Source: Molossus alvarezi
Lineage: Eukaryota; Chordata; Mammalia; Chiroptera; Molossidae
Reading direction: 5' to 3'
Assembly (NCBI GenBank): GCA_037176705.1
Contig: CM073890.1
Span: 101,298,591-101,362,590 of the forward strand
Length of the DNA: 64,000 bases
The notes under the pieces are model-generated. The model ran no database searches. It worked only from the letters and a program-made list of their open reading frames with translations, and was not told the DNA's origin. The first letter of the stretch is position 1. Every line of letters begins with the position of its first letter. Position numbers and translations under genes: made by a program. Below are positions 19,951 through 31,549 of this stretch, one piece after another.

Positions 19951-21731
19951 ATATCATATTTTAGGATTTTTCATATCTTGAACCAAAAATTAGCAACAGG
20001 CTTAAGAATGTATATGGAGGGACAGTGCTGGGACTACATTACTCATAAGCCTGGGGTTCTCAACAATGATCTGCAGAACCCAGAGGTCCCCTCCAAATTC
20101 CTCCAGGACTTGGGTTGAAGAGAGCTTTCTATTAACTGGGCTTACTTACAAAAGTTTCTAAAAACTGCCAGTATAATAAGGTATAATCTTCTAAAAAAAC
20201 AAATGTAATTATTTAAAAAATAATATTTATTTCAATTTCTACATACTGTTTGGAACTGGGGACAGTACACCATGAATATTTAGCTCTTTTCTGTAAATGC
20301 TTGGTACAATAGTGATGATTCGCCAATTCCACTCGTCCAGTGACTCTTCAGAGGTGCCTGCAAAGGACCATTAGGGTTCCTATGGAAAATGAGCTGTATT
20401 GCTCCGTATCCTCTGTTCTCAGCTTCAATTTGCTCCATTTCAATATCATAAGTATAGACACATGCACATATGTGCATATATGTATACAGATGCTTTGCTT
20501 TGCATAAAAATAAATTTGAAATTGATTACAATGCCAGTAAAGCTTTGAATATAGATTACAATATAATGTCAAATTAATGAGTAATATGTCATTATATGAA
20601 TATTTTAAATAATTTTTTCAAATCAATCCAGACTCATTAGAGATTTAGTTGGTTTTCTGGTTTATGCTGTAGTAACTAAAGCTGCTGTGAATCTGAGGGA
20701 TGAATTCTTGACTATATTCACGATCATAACCTTGAAATGAATTGGTAGACATTAAGCATTTAAATATAATGCTAGATCATCTTTCTGTAATTGTATGCAA
20801 AAATCATAATTATGAATACATTTCTTAAATTATAGGATATATAACACCAAGCATGATCTTTGAGGTAAATTATGGACTTTGGCTGATAATGATGCATCAG
20901 TAGAGATTCATTAGTTGTCACAAATATACCACTCTAGTGGGGGATGTTGATAATGGGGGAGGCTATGAATTTGTGGGGGCAGAGATAGATGAGAAAACTG
21001 TACCTTCAACTTAATTTTGCTGTGGACCTAAAACTGCTCTAAAAATAAAAATCAATTGACAAAATAGCAAGAGTGAAAATGCTACCAATTACATATTAGG
21101 TGTGTAACCAAAGCTGTTGCAAAAGAACAGTTATTCTTAAAGTATCTTATCATTTAAAAATAAAAGGGGAGTACTGAAGGCATTTATCTCAAGAAAGTAA
21201 AACAAACAATAAAACCAATAGTAGAGAGGCAGTAGTTAGGGTGCAATTTGTAAAATGTATTAGTTTAATGAAATTACTAAGAGAAAAATTGAAAAATGAG
21301 AATATCTATAAGTTCTTGATCCCTCAGCGTCAGTTCTTGTGTTAAGTTTTTGAATAGTTTATTGCATTGCATCTTTACAACAGCGCTGGAGATGGACACT
21401 CATCTCCATTGTACACAAGCACTGAGATCGGAGATAGAAGGCAAATGCCAAAGTCAACCAGAGTAAATTGTGGATGAAATTTGAAACAGTTCTACTTGAG
21501 TACATCATACTCTTAATCAATGAATCATAATGTCTATAATATACAAATCTAATTCAAATTCTTTAGAGAGATCAATGAAATAAATTGGTTTTAATAGATA
21601 GATGAGACCAGGATATAAAATTTCTATGCAAAGGACCTTGTATCTCCAAAATATAGAAATGAAAATATGACATATGAAAGAAAAAATGAGTAACCTCACC
21701 ATTTCTTAAAGTGGATTTATTTCTCAGTATG

Positions 21732-21733
<2 letters not shown>
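19951..21733. other. 1.8 kb of unique AT-rich DNA
   Basis: No gene seen. A MIR-like trace ('attgcatctttacaacagcg' to 'gcactgagatcgg', about 21360-21440) is too diverged to call firmly. Confidence 0.45.
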
Positions 21734-21777
<44 letters not shown>

Positions 21778-21788
21778 CACACACACAC
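21734..21788 (+). repeat. (CA)n microsatellite interrupted by (TA)n
   Basis: About 18 CA units, four TA units, then five to six CA units. Confidence 0.95.
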
Positions 21789-21973
21789 AAAGGCATATAA
21801 ATATATTTAAAAAAGGCACTTAGTAAACAATTACAAATTATCTAGTGAATATAGTAGATTATTGCACCCAACAATTTGAGAGTACATATTCTTCTCAAGC
21901 GCAATTTTAAAAATTATTTTTCAAAGGCCATGTTCAAGGTTCTACTTTAATAGTTTTAAAAAATGACAATTTA

Positions 21974-22230
21974 GCCCTGGCAAGTTTGGCTCAGCAGTAG
22001 AGCATCAGCTCACAGACCAATGAGTCTTGGATTCCATTCCAGCCAAGGACACATACCTCGGTTGCGGTTTGCCCCGGCCCTGGCGGGGTAGTGTGGGAGA
22101 CAACCAGTGGATGTGCTCTCGCATCGATGTTTCTCTCTCTCTCTCTCTCTCTCTCTTCCTCCCACTCTATCCTCCCACTCTATCTGAAGTAAGATGAATA
22201 TAAAATTATTCTCGGGTGAGGCTTAAAAAA
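21974..22230 (+). mobile_element. Ves SINE, long-tail type
   Basis: Plus-strand copy beginning gccctggcaagtttggctca, with a (CT)n tract, a 13-bp internal tandem duplication (tcctcccactcta twice, about 22156-22181) and tail 'attctcgggtgaggctt'. The A-rich tail has grown into the microsatellite that follows. Confidence 0.9.
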
Positions 22231-22232
22231 AT

Positions 22233-22238
22233 AATTAA

Positions 22239-22269
<31 letters not shown>

Positions 22270-22272
22270 AAT
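22233..22272 (+). repeat. (TAAA)n microsatellite in a SINE tail
   Basis: Eight to nine tandem TAAA units directly 3' of the Ves copy at 21974, a usual fate of SINE A-tails. Confidence 0.95.
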
Positions 22273-22488
22273 TTAGAATAAAAACAAAAACACATGAAGT
22301 GCATACACTCTAAAAAATAACTGAAGTCAATGGTGAGATATAGCACATTCTTAAACAAGAATATAAAAATCAAACTAAACTTAACAGAAGTCACATGATT
22401 CATCACAGTGCATGATAAGATCATTTTAAAATTTGTATGGAGTAACAACAAGAGCTAAAGGCCATGAATAGACCAAGTACCCTTTGAA

Positions 22489-22678
22489 AATATTTTTTCA
22501 TTGATTATTAGAGAGAGCAGAAGGGAGAGGGAGAGAGAGAAATGTGGATGTGAGAGCAAAACATTGAATGGCTGCCCCCCAAGGCTCCCCTCACTGGGGA
22601 TCCAGACTGCACCCTTCCAGGGCACCTTGTGTGGTGCATGGCAGGAAATCCAACCAACCAAGCCACACAGACCAGGGT
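22489..22678 (-). mobile_element. Ves SINE, short type, diverged
   Basis: Minus-strand copy with 'attgattattagagagagca' tail and 'cactggggatccagactgca' body. The head ends 'agccacacagaccagggt'. TSD ccaagtaccctttgaa (22473-22488) is near-identical to 22679-22693. Confidence 0.8.
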
Positions 22679-22693
22679 CCAAGTACTCTTGAA

Positions 22694-23001
22694 GGGACAG
22701 AAATAAAATGGTTGGCTTACTTTAAACATTTTTGGTTTATGATGGAAATAAAGATCTAATTTATGAGAGATACATTAGGATGTCATATATGCAATTTATA
22801 TGACTTTTCTAATCAACTCAGGAAATCTAAAAACTATATAAGAAAAGGAAAACATATTTGGTTACATAACATTTAAAATTTTTGTATGACAGCATCAGGA
22901 TATAAATATAAGTAGGAGAAATATTTGAAATTTTAATAGTGAATAAAGGTTACTAACTCTACTATATACAAGCATGGGCACACTGGTAACACTGTGTATT
23001 T
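22694..23001. other. Unique AT-rich DNA
   Basis: Nothing recognisable. Confidence 0.5.
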
Positions 23002-23016
23002 AAAGAAACTGATGAA

Positions 23017-23274
23017 TCCAGCCAGCTGGTGTGGCTCAGTGGTTGAGCATTGACCCATGCACTAAGAGGTCACTGGTTTGATTCCAGGTTAGGACACATG
23101 CCCAGGTTGTGGACCTGATCCCCAGTGGGGGGGGGGGGGCATGCAGGAGGTGGCCAATCAATGATCTCTCTCTCATTGATGTTTCTATCTCTCTCTCCCT
23201 CTCCTTTCCTCTCTCTCTAAAAGCAATACAGAAAAAAAAAATTTTTAAGTTTAAAAAATAAATTAAAAAATAAA
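23017..23274 (+). mobile_element. Ves SINE, short type
   Basis: Plus-strand copy: 'ccagctggtgtggctcagtg' head, 'ggtcactggtttgattcc' B-box region, a run of 13 or so G (about 23127-23139), CT tract and long A-rich tail. The 15-bp perfect TSD aaagaaactgatgaa is at 23002-23016 and 23275-23289. Confidence 0.93.
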
Positions 23275-23289
23275 AAAGAAACTGATGAA

Positions 23290-23835
23290 CAACTTCGCTC
23301 AAAATTTTGAAAATAAATAAGGTCCTTAATGAAATAGACAATTTATTATGAACATACATTACTATAAATACTTGTGGCACAACCTCAAAAAGCTGTCAAA
23401 AGATTGTATCTATTATCACTTCCTTTTTTTCTAGATTGTTAATGAAATATAGCACAAATGATTCCCACCTCAATGACATTAAAGATTATTGTTTGATATG
23501 TTACGCACTCAAGTTCAACAAGAGTAAGTTCCTAACATTTCACTTGTTTGATTCTGAGAAATTAACACATGGACTGGAGAACAGGGAAACACAGCCACCC
23601 CAAATGTGGGAGGGACTTGAGAAGACTCAGAATCACTTTGAGACATGTGAGACCAAAGCCAGGCCTGCTCACCTCCAGGTCTCAGAGCCGACTAATGACA
23701 CGGAGCGGGCAACCACGCCTGCTGGGGGTATAGCTTGGAGACCTTGAGACAGAAGGCAGAGAGGAGCAGAGAAGAGCTGAACCCGAAAGCTCCGGAACCC
23801 TTTAGGCAGTGGGAGCTTGAGATGAGAAGTTAGGT
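23290..23835. other. Unique DNA, GC-richer from 23570
   Basis: A 103-codon plus-strand frame (23436-23747) has no recognisable domain. The 23570-23830 part is less AT-rich than its neighbours; origin unknown. Confidence 0.4.
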
Positions 23836-24050
23836 CTTGGCTCCTGTGGCTCAGCAGTTATAGCATCGGGCCGTGGGCCAAAGAGGGCACGTAACTTGGT
23901 TGCCATTCTTCCCCTGGTCAAGGTCGTGGGGGAGGCAACCAGACGATACATCTCTCTCCCATCTGTGTTTCTCTCTCACTAACTCTCTTCCTCCCTCCCT
24001 CCCTATCTGAAGATAAATAGAAAAATATCCTTGGGTGAAGATTTAAAAAA
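23836..24050 (+). mobile_element. Ves SINE, long-tail type, diverged
   Basis: Plus-strand copy: 'ggctcctgtggctcagcagt' head, CT and CCCT tracts, tail 'tatccttgggtgaagattt'. TSD not clear. Confidence 0.8.
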
Positions 24051-24159
24051 AGATAAAGAGCCAGAGTTGGAGACATACCCTGAAACTTTTGATCAACTGA
24101 CAATAATAATTAGGTATAAAAGCCATATTCCTAAGGAATGTTTTGTGTTCTTTTTGTTC

Positions 24160-24290
24160 CCCAGATTTACTGAGATATAGCTGACATGTAAGTTTAAGGT
24201 GTAAAATGTGATGATTTGATGTACATATAAGTTGCACAATAAAAACCACAATAACATTTTTTGTAGTGATCAACCATCTGTTCATCCTTC
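24160..24290 (-). mobile_element. Ancient L1 3'-end fragment
   Basis: The order 'atttactgagatatagctga', 'catgtaagtttaaggtgtaa', 'gatttgatgtacatataag', 'accacaataacat' is typical of old mammalian L1 3' ends read in antisense. Strongly diverged. Confidence 0.5.
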
Positions 24291-24377
24291 CTTTGAGCAA
24301 ACCCTTGAGTGCCCATAAATCTTTATGTCTTGGCTATTTCAAGGTAAAAACCATGATTTTCAAAAAATGTGTTCAGA

Positions 24378-24612
24378 GCCCTGGCCGGTTTGGCTCAGCA
24401 GTTAGAGCGTTGGCCTAAGGTCTGGAGAGACCCAGGTTTGGTTCCCGCTAAGGGCACGGACCTCAGTTGCATTTTGTCCCCAGCCCCGGTTGGGTCGTGT
24501 GGGTGGCAACCACTTGATGTGTCTCTTTCACGTTGATGTTTCTCTCTCTCTCTCCCTACCACTCTATCTGAACAAAATGCCAAAAAATGTCCTTGGGTGA
24601 GGATAAAAAAAA
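24378..24612 (+). mobile_element. Ves SINE, long-tail type, well preserved
   Basis: Plus-strand copy beginning gccctggccggtttggctca, B-box 'ggtttggttcc', tail 'tgtccttgggtgaggat' and an A14 run. TSD aaaaaatgtgttcaga (24362-24377) versus aaaaaatgtgtttaga (24613-24628). Confidence 0.93.
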
Positions 24613-24628
24613 AAAAAATGTGTTTAGA

Positions 24629-26286
24629 GATTTTTCAGTAGCTTAATATTTCATTGCTTTTCAGAGTTGACCCTTAAAATAGATCCCCTACAATTTTAGA
24701 TGTAAGTTCCCTAAATTGATATTACTTTATAACAAACAAGTGAAATAAATATTACTAAATCTTTCTTATGACTTTGTCTCCAATGGATGAATGGGTGTAT
24801 TTTTTTCACCATATATATAGAAATATTTATATAGTTCTACAATAAGCAATTAATTGTTTTGGAGGATATGTTGGAAGGCTATGTTCTGTGCTTCCTACAG
24901 TATGTGAATTAATATAAAATATACCAATCTTGGATGTCATATGTTAGAAGAATTACATTTATTATTCACCTAAGAAATATTTTATAAACAAGGTCAGATG
25001 TGAGCCCAGTATTTTATATACTGAGAAATGTTCATTACAGAAAGGCAGACAGCTGGGAGAGTATTTTCCCCCTATGACTGAGATCTCTTCACATCACTGA
25101 CTTATTTGTAAGTATAAAAAGGAATCCAAAACTCTTATCAGATGGGTACATAGTTTAAACAAAAACAAACAAAAGACATGCTGCATAAAGACATTGTTTC
25201 AAGGGCACACTTGAAAGAAACAAAGGTAACTTCTAAGATTTACTTTTCTGATTCATTTATAAATTGAGTTCTAAGCTTCTTATCATACACACCACATCCT
25301 TTTCTCAGAAAACACTGGTTTGGGTTTAACATACAAACTTTTTTTGTGTATTTAAACTTACATACAGAAAATCCTTTCCCAGGGCCTTACTCTCACCAGC
25401 ATACCTCAGCAGAGTTACAGATACAAGGGGTATGAATGAATTCTTGTTTTACTCAGATTTTTTTTCTAAATATGATGCTTTTGCATAAAAAGAACAATAT
25501 TATGAGAGGAACTGATGTGATGAAAAGTCCATGTTATGAGTCCACATAATTTTGCCAGCTTTATAACTTGGCCCTTGTCTAACCTCCAACTTCAATTTCT
25601 TCATCTAATAGTGGAGAAGACAGTTCCATAGTAAATTCAGTGGCCAAAATGAATAAAAGCATAAAATAAAGAACTTAAAGTGCTTATTTAATGGTAAATT
25701 TTTGCTAATTTTCCATAGCTATGTTTTAAACATCATTTTTTGGATACTCAGTAATTCATGTTGGTGTAGTCATTTATTGGTAGTTATCTCTTAATTCACC
25801 AAAGTGGAAATCCAGGTTGGTTCTAGAGGGTGTTTCATTTATGTAGAATTTGGCTAACTTAAGAAGGACCATTCTTCTATTACGGTAATTATCAATCACA
25901 TTAGCCTCATATGTTTATAAAAACTCTGTTTCATGGCTAAAGTTTTGCAAATGCTCATACCTGTGAATTCTATGAAATATACAATGGTATAAGCAGATTA
26001 TAGGGAGATATATTATCTGGATCATGGGGACAGGTCTATATATATTAGCTATTTTAATGAGCCTCCACAGATTACCAAGTGTATTTTAAAATATTTATTG
26101 ACATAGAGTTTTGCTCTTAGGAAATTCAGAAATTTTAACCTGTGAGGTCTTATTCTTCAGTCTTCTTGGACAGTTACAAAAGATAACCCAGAGATTATCA
26201 AAAGAAAATATTTAGTATTGTAAAATAGAAAGTGAAATACTGTCAAAGACTTTTCCAAATGTTGTTTTCAGGTGTGTTTATTCAGG
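24629..26286. other. 1.7 kb of unique AT-rich DNA
   Basis: No gene, RNA or repeat recognised. Confidence 0.5.
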
Positions 26287-26300
26287 AAGATATTGTCTTC

Positions 26301-26553
26301 TTTTTTTTTTTTTTTTTTAATCCTCACCTGAGGACATTTTTTCATTTCTTGTTCAGATAGAGTGGGAGGGAGAGAGAGAGAGAGAGAGAGAAACATCGAC
26401 GTGAAAAGGACACATCAAGTGGCTGCCACCTGCACGACCAACCAGGGCCGGGGGCAAACTGCAACCTAAGTACGTGCCCTTAGCGGGAACCGAACCCGGG
26501 TCTTTCTGGGCTGCAGGCCAATGCTCTCACCGCTGAGCCAAACCGGCCAGGGC
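26301..26553 (-). mobile_element. Ves SINE, long-tail type, young
   Basis: Minus-strand copy close to the implied consensus: tail 'atcctcacctgaggacattt', (GA)n, head ending 'aaaccggccagggc'. The 14-bp perfect TSD aagatattgtcttc is at 26287-26300 and 26554-26567. Confidence 0.95.
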
Positions 26554-26567
26554 AAGATATTGTCTTC

Positions 26568-27029
26568 GTAAAATACAGTTTACTTTGTAATCACAGTGCC
26601 CCCTGGATTCAGGACTGTGAGCAGCTCCCATCCTACTTGCCTACAAAGCGTAAGTGCTTGGGATAACTTGAACATCAGATGTTGTTAGTATAATCACATC
26701 CTTTCAAATAAAATAATCGATGAGTCCACACCAATGTAAATGTACAAGTTAATTTTAAATGGAGAGGAAATTCTTTCTCAAAATAGAATGATAAGTAATA
26801 AGTACGGAAAGAGTGATTAAACTAGTAAATATCCATTTGGCAATCATCATTGTAATAATTACCTCAAATGTCAGTGGATACAACTAGTAAGTAAAAGTTA
26901 GATGAGCATTGGGATAGCTGTATGGTTTCAAAGTACTTTCCAGCAGAATTCTTCTTAATTATAAAGGGGGAAAAAAGTAACATTGTAGTAGATAAAGCTA
27001 GTACACAACCTTAACATGTTGATCAAAGT
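26568..27029. other. Unique AT-rich DNA
   Basis: Nothing recognisable. Confidence 0.5.
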
Positions 27030-27340
27030 GTGCCTTCCCAGGAATGTGACAGACTGACATGAAACAAAGAACATAGCACAATTCTATGATATTTCTGCCA
27101 AAAACGCATAACCTGAGTCTAATCCTGAAAAAAAACATCACACCAAGTCAAACTGAGAAATATTTTACAAAAAGAGTGGGCTCTAGCTTTCAAAAATTGC
27201 CCTGAGCAATTGTTTCAGAATGAGGAAGACTGAAGAACACAACAATCAATGCCAAGAATAATTTAGGATTAAATTTATTCCCCAAAGGGCATTATCGAGA
27301 TATCTTAATAAAGGGTTTATGGGAATACTTCACACTATTC
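27030..27340 (+). repeat. Possible ancient dispersed repeat, family not assigned
   Basis: The order 'cccaggaatgtgacagactg', 'aaaaaaaacatcacaccaag', 'gagaaatattttacaaaaag', 'tttcaaaaattgccctgag', 'atgaggaagactgaagaac' recalls a widely dispersed old mammalian repeat, but I cannot name it. Diverged. Confidence 0.3.
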
Positions 27341-27917
27341 TTGAAGTGTTTTATTAAGTTTGAAATGACATCAAAACAAAAAGGAAAACATTGTAATAAT
27401 ACTGCTACTAATATATAGTGACTCCTAGACTCTAGAAGAATATATTATGAAATTAAAATGTTGATAACAATTAAGAAATAATTGTATCTTTCAATTCTTT
27501 ATTAAGTGTACTTCTATTCTAACAATGTAAGTGTTCTAATTCCTTGACTAGATTAACAGACATACTAATTTGAAAAAATTAGAATTTTCTGTGACATAAA
27601 AATGTAGCAATCCAAAGGAAAAATATTAAATTCATATTTTCTCTGGACTTTTTTATGCACTAGTCCTCTGCATCACAAGACTGTCAGACTGTATGTCTGT
27701 AATACATAAAAGATACCTGATTATTTTCCATTTAAAATTATTAAAAGATTCAAGCATCATTTGCCAAGTAATCTGTCATGACAACATTTTTTTTTAAAGC
27801 ATAGAGTATGTTTTATGTATCACATGTAAAGTTGAGTCTGAGAAAGATAATGGTACATTGTATCATCACTTTAATTTTGATGTTGAGATAAGAGATGTTA
27901 TCTAATACAAACTTAAA
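27341..27917. other. Unique AT-rich DNA
   Basis: Nothing recognisable. Confidence 0.5.
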
Positions 27918-27929
27918 ATTGTCTTTTAT

Positions 27930-28148
27930 TTTGCATTTATCTTCAGATAGAGTGGGAGGGAGAGAGGGGGGAAGACAGAGAGAGGAACATCCATGTGAGA
28001 GGGACATATCTACTGGTCACCACCCACATGATCCTAACCAGGGCCGGGGACAAACTGCAACCGAGGTACATGCCCTTAGCAGGGACCAAACCCAGGACTC
28101 TCTGGTTCGCGGCCGTCGCTCTAACCACTGAGCCAAACCAGCCCGGGC
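27930..28148 (-). mobile_element. Ves SINE lacking the usual A-tail motif
   Basis: Minus-strand copy: head ending 'aaaccagcccgggc' and GA body are present. The 'cctcacccgaggac' tail block is missing and the body ends in 'ttttgcatttatcttcagat', as in the copy at 8803. TSD attgtcttttat at 27918-27929 and 28153-28164. Confidence 0.85.
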
Positions 28149-28164
28149 TAACATTGTCTTTTAT

Positions 28165-29299
28165 GATAAATGCATATAACCCTTCTTCACATATTTAACA
28201 GTTCATTCATTATCAACTTTAAGATAAACATGAAATTATAAGTGATTTGCCATATTGCTTTTTTATGGACTATCTCAGGTATAGAGACCTATAACAACTT
28301 AAAAAAGACTCAACAAAATTTAAGTGTGTGTGCTTATTGTATAATAAGCTTCACCCCATGAAATTTTATTCAGATCCCAAGGAAATGTATTTTATTCACC
28401 TTGTCAGGAGAAGAAATGACCACTAAGCAGGTAGAATGTTCTGTTCATTCAAATGTGTTAAAGTTGAAAAGAAAAGGAAAAGGATTTTCTATGCATTGTA
28501 CATTTTCAATTTCAGTAAAACAAAATAAGATTATATTAGTTATATGAAAACACCTGAGTTCTGGTATACCAGTCTTGTTTCCAAACTGAAGAACAGGTTG
28601 AAAGTTACTTAGAAAATATCCTTATCTGTTCACTTTACCAGAAATCGTGAATAATGGGATACGCAGTAATTTATTTTAGAAATCTGAATCGCCCACTTCT
28701 TGTTCAAACCTAAGATTAACATCTGGCAAAGGATTCTCATAATCACACATTCTAGTTATCCCTTTGATTATTTTTATAAATCTATATGTAGGAAAAAATA
28801 AGGTATTTATTTAGAAAATATCTCAGTTATTGATAATGACAAAGCTCTTGTCTAGAAATCTATATATAGTTACAGTAATGTGCTTCCATGTTAAAGAATA
28901 TGCTAAAATTTGATCAGACTATCTCAGCTTTTTTTCTGTGTGCATGGAGAGACTCCACTTCATCAGTTCCCTAGGCAATAAAATAAGGGCAGAAGGGCTG
29001 TAGAACACTTCCACTCCTGAACATAAAATATTACACATTCTTTGACTTTATTCCTTTTTTTCAATGGCAAGAGCCAAAGTGACCATAGAATCCATAAATG
29101 GAAGTAATTTCCCTCCCTGATTTACCCCTTGACAGAGTGCGCCCCAGGAAAATGATCTGACCGACAGCATCCACATTGGACTAAGAAATAAGCTTAAATG
29201 ATGTTAATCCATTGATATTTGAATTGTTTGTTAACAGCTCACCTCTCTAATACAGCAGCTATTTGAGTCCTAAGGTTACCTGGAAACAAGTATTATCTA
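28165..29299. other. 1.1 kb of unique AT-rich DNA
   Basis: Nothing recognisable. Confidence 0.5.
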
Positions 29300-29326
29300 A
29301 GTGTGTGTGTGTGTGTGTGCGCGCGC
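29300..29326 (+). repeat. (GT)n/(GC)n microsatellite
   Basis: About ten GT units passing into GCGCGC; alternating purine-pyrimidine throughout, a composition able to adopt Z-DNA. Confidence 0.9.
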
Positions 29327-29769
29327 ACTCCCGTGCATACAGAAGTGGGTCAACTTGTATAAATTTCTTACTAATTGTAAAACGTAGACTAATTGATTTT
29401 CCTTCCCAGTTTTGCAGTTCCTTTTATTAAAAAAAAAAAAAATTGCATCATAAGCAAAACCATCTACATTGATACTGAGTGTGTAATTGTGCTCACTAAT
29501 ACTCATAACCCTGGCTGTGAGAGGCTGGGTACAAGATGCTTAACCCTTCGAATGAGATTTTTATCTTAGTCCCAAATCAAGAAAATGTGAAGTCTAATGG
29601 ACTAAATATTCTTTTTACATATTATTACCCACAAAAATTATATAGAACTCAATATCTAGAGGGATTTGGCAGGCCTCCTCACACACTAATCACTCAGAGA
29701 GAAAGGTAAGATCTTTTTTCATCCTCACAGAATAGACACCTCAAATTTAGAGTCCTTGACAGCACAGAG
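29327..29769. other. Unique AT-rich DNA
   Basis: Nothing recognisable apart from an A13-14 run at about 29430. Confidence 0.45.
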
Positions 29770-29885
29770 AGCATTTCACATGAGTCTTCTGATTAAATCC
29801 TCATAACCAAGTTGGGAGCTAAGAATTCTGATCATTATCCCTCCTCTACAGGCTAGGAAACAAAGCCAGGAGGCCACTGTTCTGA
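29770..29885 (-). repeat. MIR fragment
   Basis: Plus-strand order 'cttctgattaaatcctcata', 'attatccctcctctacaggc', 'taggaaacaaagccagg' is the complement of the MIR 3' part (…tttaatcctcacaa…attatccccattttacagatgaggaaac). Confidence 0.5.
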
Positions 29886-30941
29886 GACTGCCCTGCAGGG
29901 ACAAGTTTTACTCCTCAAGGGGGCGCTCCATCCTTCCTCCAGCATCTTAAACAATAAACAACTAGAAGATGTTCACTGAGGAGCTAAATAAGCAAGGATT
30001 TCTTTCATGTCCTCTTGCCAACCCATCCTGCTTGCCAATACCACTGATGCCTCCAGCTGGGGATCCCCCGCGGTATTTCAGTTGTACACGTCTCCTTTGG
30101 TGCTCACCGTGCTTTTTCCTTGCACTTCCAATAAATGATAACCAAATACATGCCCCATAGTGATTGAATGAATAACCTACTTCTCCTAAACAAAGGAAAC
30201 TGGAACCCAGATGCTCTCTTATGAACTTGTTACAAGTTCACCCTGGAGCATCCCCAAGCCCACAGATAAAATAAGCCAGTGCTGTGCACTTTAGTAGATG
30301 TCTCTCAGCCCTGCAACCCCCACTACCCCAGCCAACTCCCACAGGGCTATAGATTATATTCTAATAGTAAAAGATCAAAGTAAGTAAAATTAAAAGCTGA
30401 CCTCAGCTGCCAGTTCCAAAAATCAATGTTCCTACCCACCCAGTCTCACAATGCGGCTTCAGCCTGGCAAGGAGAAACGGTGATCTCTGTGGAAACCTCA
30501 AGATTAAAGGAACAAGATATTGTGTAGAGCTGATCAGTAACTTTCTAAGGTGTAAGTAATTCAGCTGTGTTCTAAGCAGGATTCTTCTACCCATCCAAGT
30601 TTTAAGAAAGGGGTTTGAGGTTTATAAGTGAAAGTTAAATTGCAAATATAGCATTTTAAGGCTTTTGGAACCTGGTGGTTTTCGTTGCTGATAATTAGGG
30701 CAAAAAATAATACAGAACAATAATGTGTGTATGTATGTATGTGTGTGTGTATGTACATATGTATATATATATATCTCAGCTCTATTTGTTCAAGGAAAAA
30801 AGAAAAGAGAAGCAATGCTTCCTCAGTAATTAGGGGACGTCAAATTATTGGTAGTGATGTTAAACCTAATAGCTATACTATTTGACCTGCATATGGGGAA
30901 TCGTGGCTTGCAGATCAAAAATTAAAATTTTGATACATGAA
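29886..30941. other. Unique DNA with TG/TA-rich microsatellite
   Basis: A mixed TGTG/TATG/TATA tract lies at about 30724-30775. No gene supported. Confidence 0.45.
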
Positions 30942-30954
30942 AATTATCCATTTA

Positions 30955-31161
30955 CTGCCCAGTCAGTGTAGCTCAGTCGTTGAGCATTGACCCATGTACC
31001 AAGAGGTCACCGGTTTGTTTCCGGGTCAGGGCACATGCCCAGGTTGTGGGCCCGATCCCCAGAGGTGGGCAAGCAGGAGTTGATGTTATCTCTCATCGAT
31101 GTTTCTATCTCTCTCCCTCTCCCTTCCTCTCTCTCTAAAAGCAATAAAGAAAAAATAATTT
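30955..31161 (+). mobile_element. Ves SINE, short type
   Basis: Plus-strand copy: 'gcccagtcagtgtagctcag' head, B-box region 'ggtcaccggtttgtttcc', CT tract and 'ctctaaaagcaataaagaa' tail. TSD aattatccattta (30942-30954) versus aatcatccattta (31162-31174). Confidence 0.9.
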
Positions 31162-31221
31162 AATCATCCATTTATGATAAGTTAAGGATAGTATTATTTT
31201 TAAAATCTATTTTTATTTCTT

Positions 31222-31341
31222 TTTTTTTTTTTTACATTTTATTTATTTATTTTTTTGTGGTACGTGCCCCTAGCGGGAACTGAACCCCGGACTCTCTGGT
31301 CCGCAGGCTGACGCTCAACCGCTGAGCCAAACTGGCCAGGG
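31222..31341 (-). mobile_element. Head-only mini-Ves SINE
   Basis: About 120 bp including the A-tail. On the minus strand it has a full tRNA-like head with A-box TGGCTCAGCGG and B-box GGTTCAGTTCC, ending at CACGTACCAC. An A-rich tail follows directly (AAATAAATAAAT pattern, then a long A-run). The 150-bp CT-rich body and tail motif of ordinary Ves copies are absent. The perfect 15-bp TSD ctatttttatttctt at 31207-31221 and 31342-31356 shows it inserted in this short form rather than being deleted later. Confidence 0.85.
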
Positions 31342-31356
31342 CTATTTTTATTTCTT

Positions 31357-31445
31357 AATTGCAGTTTACACTCAGTATTAATCTGTATTAGTTTCAGATG
31401 TACAGCAAAGTGAGTAGAAAATTGCATGCTTTGCAGAGTCTAAGA
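31357..31445 (-). mobile_element. Possible ancient L1 3'-end fragment
   Basis: 'cagtttacactcagtattaa' followed by 'ctgtattagtttcagatgta' and 'cagcaaagtgagtag' matches the antisense 3' end of old placental L1s. The mini-Ves sits at its edge. Confidence 0.45.
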
Positions 31446-31549
31446 TACGAGAGGGAATTCTAATAATTATCTGGATTTTTTCTTGCCCATCTTTGCCAAT
31501 GTGTTTCTATTCCTCATTATGTACGTAAAATATATAATAAAGTTACACC

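Noticed and set aside
21734..21788. CRISPR-like or satellite array
   Set aside because: Simple CA/TA dinucleotide repeat only; no spaced repeats of CRISPR type occur anywhere in the window.
31222..31341. Free-standing tRNA gene
   Set aside because: The tRNA-like fold and A/B boxes belong to a Ves SINE head; it is flanked by an A-tail and a TSD and lacks a genuine anticodon context.
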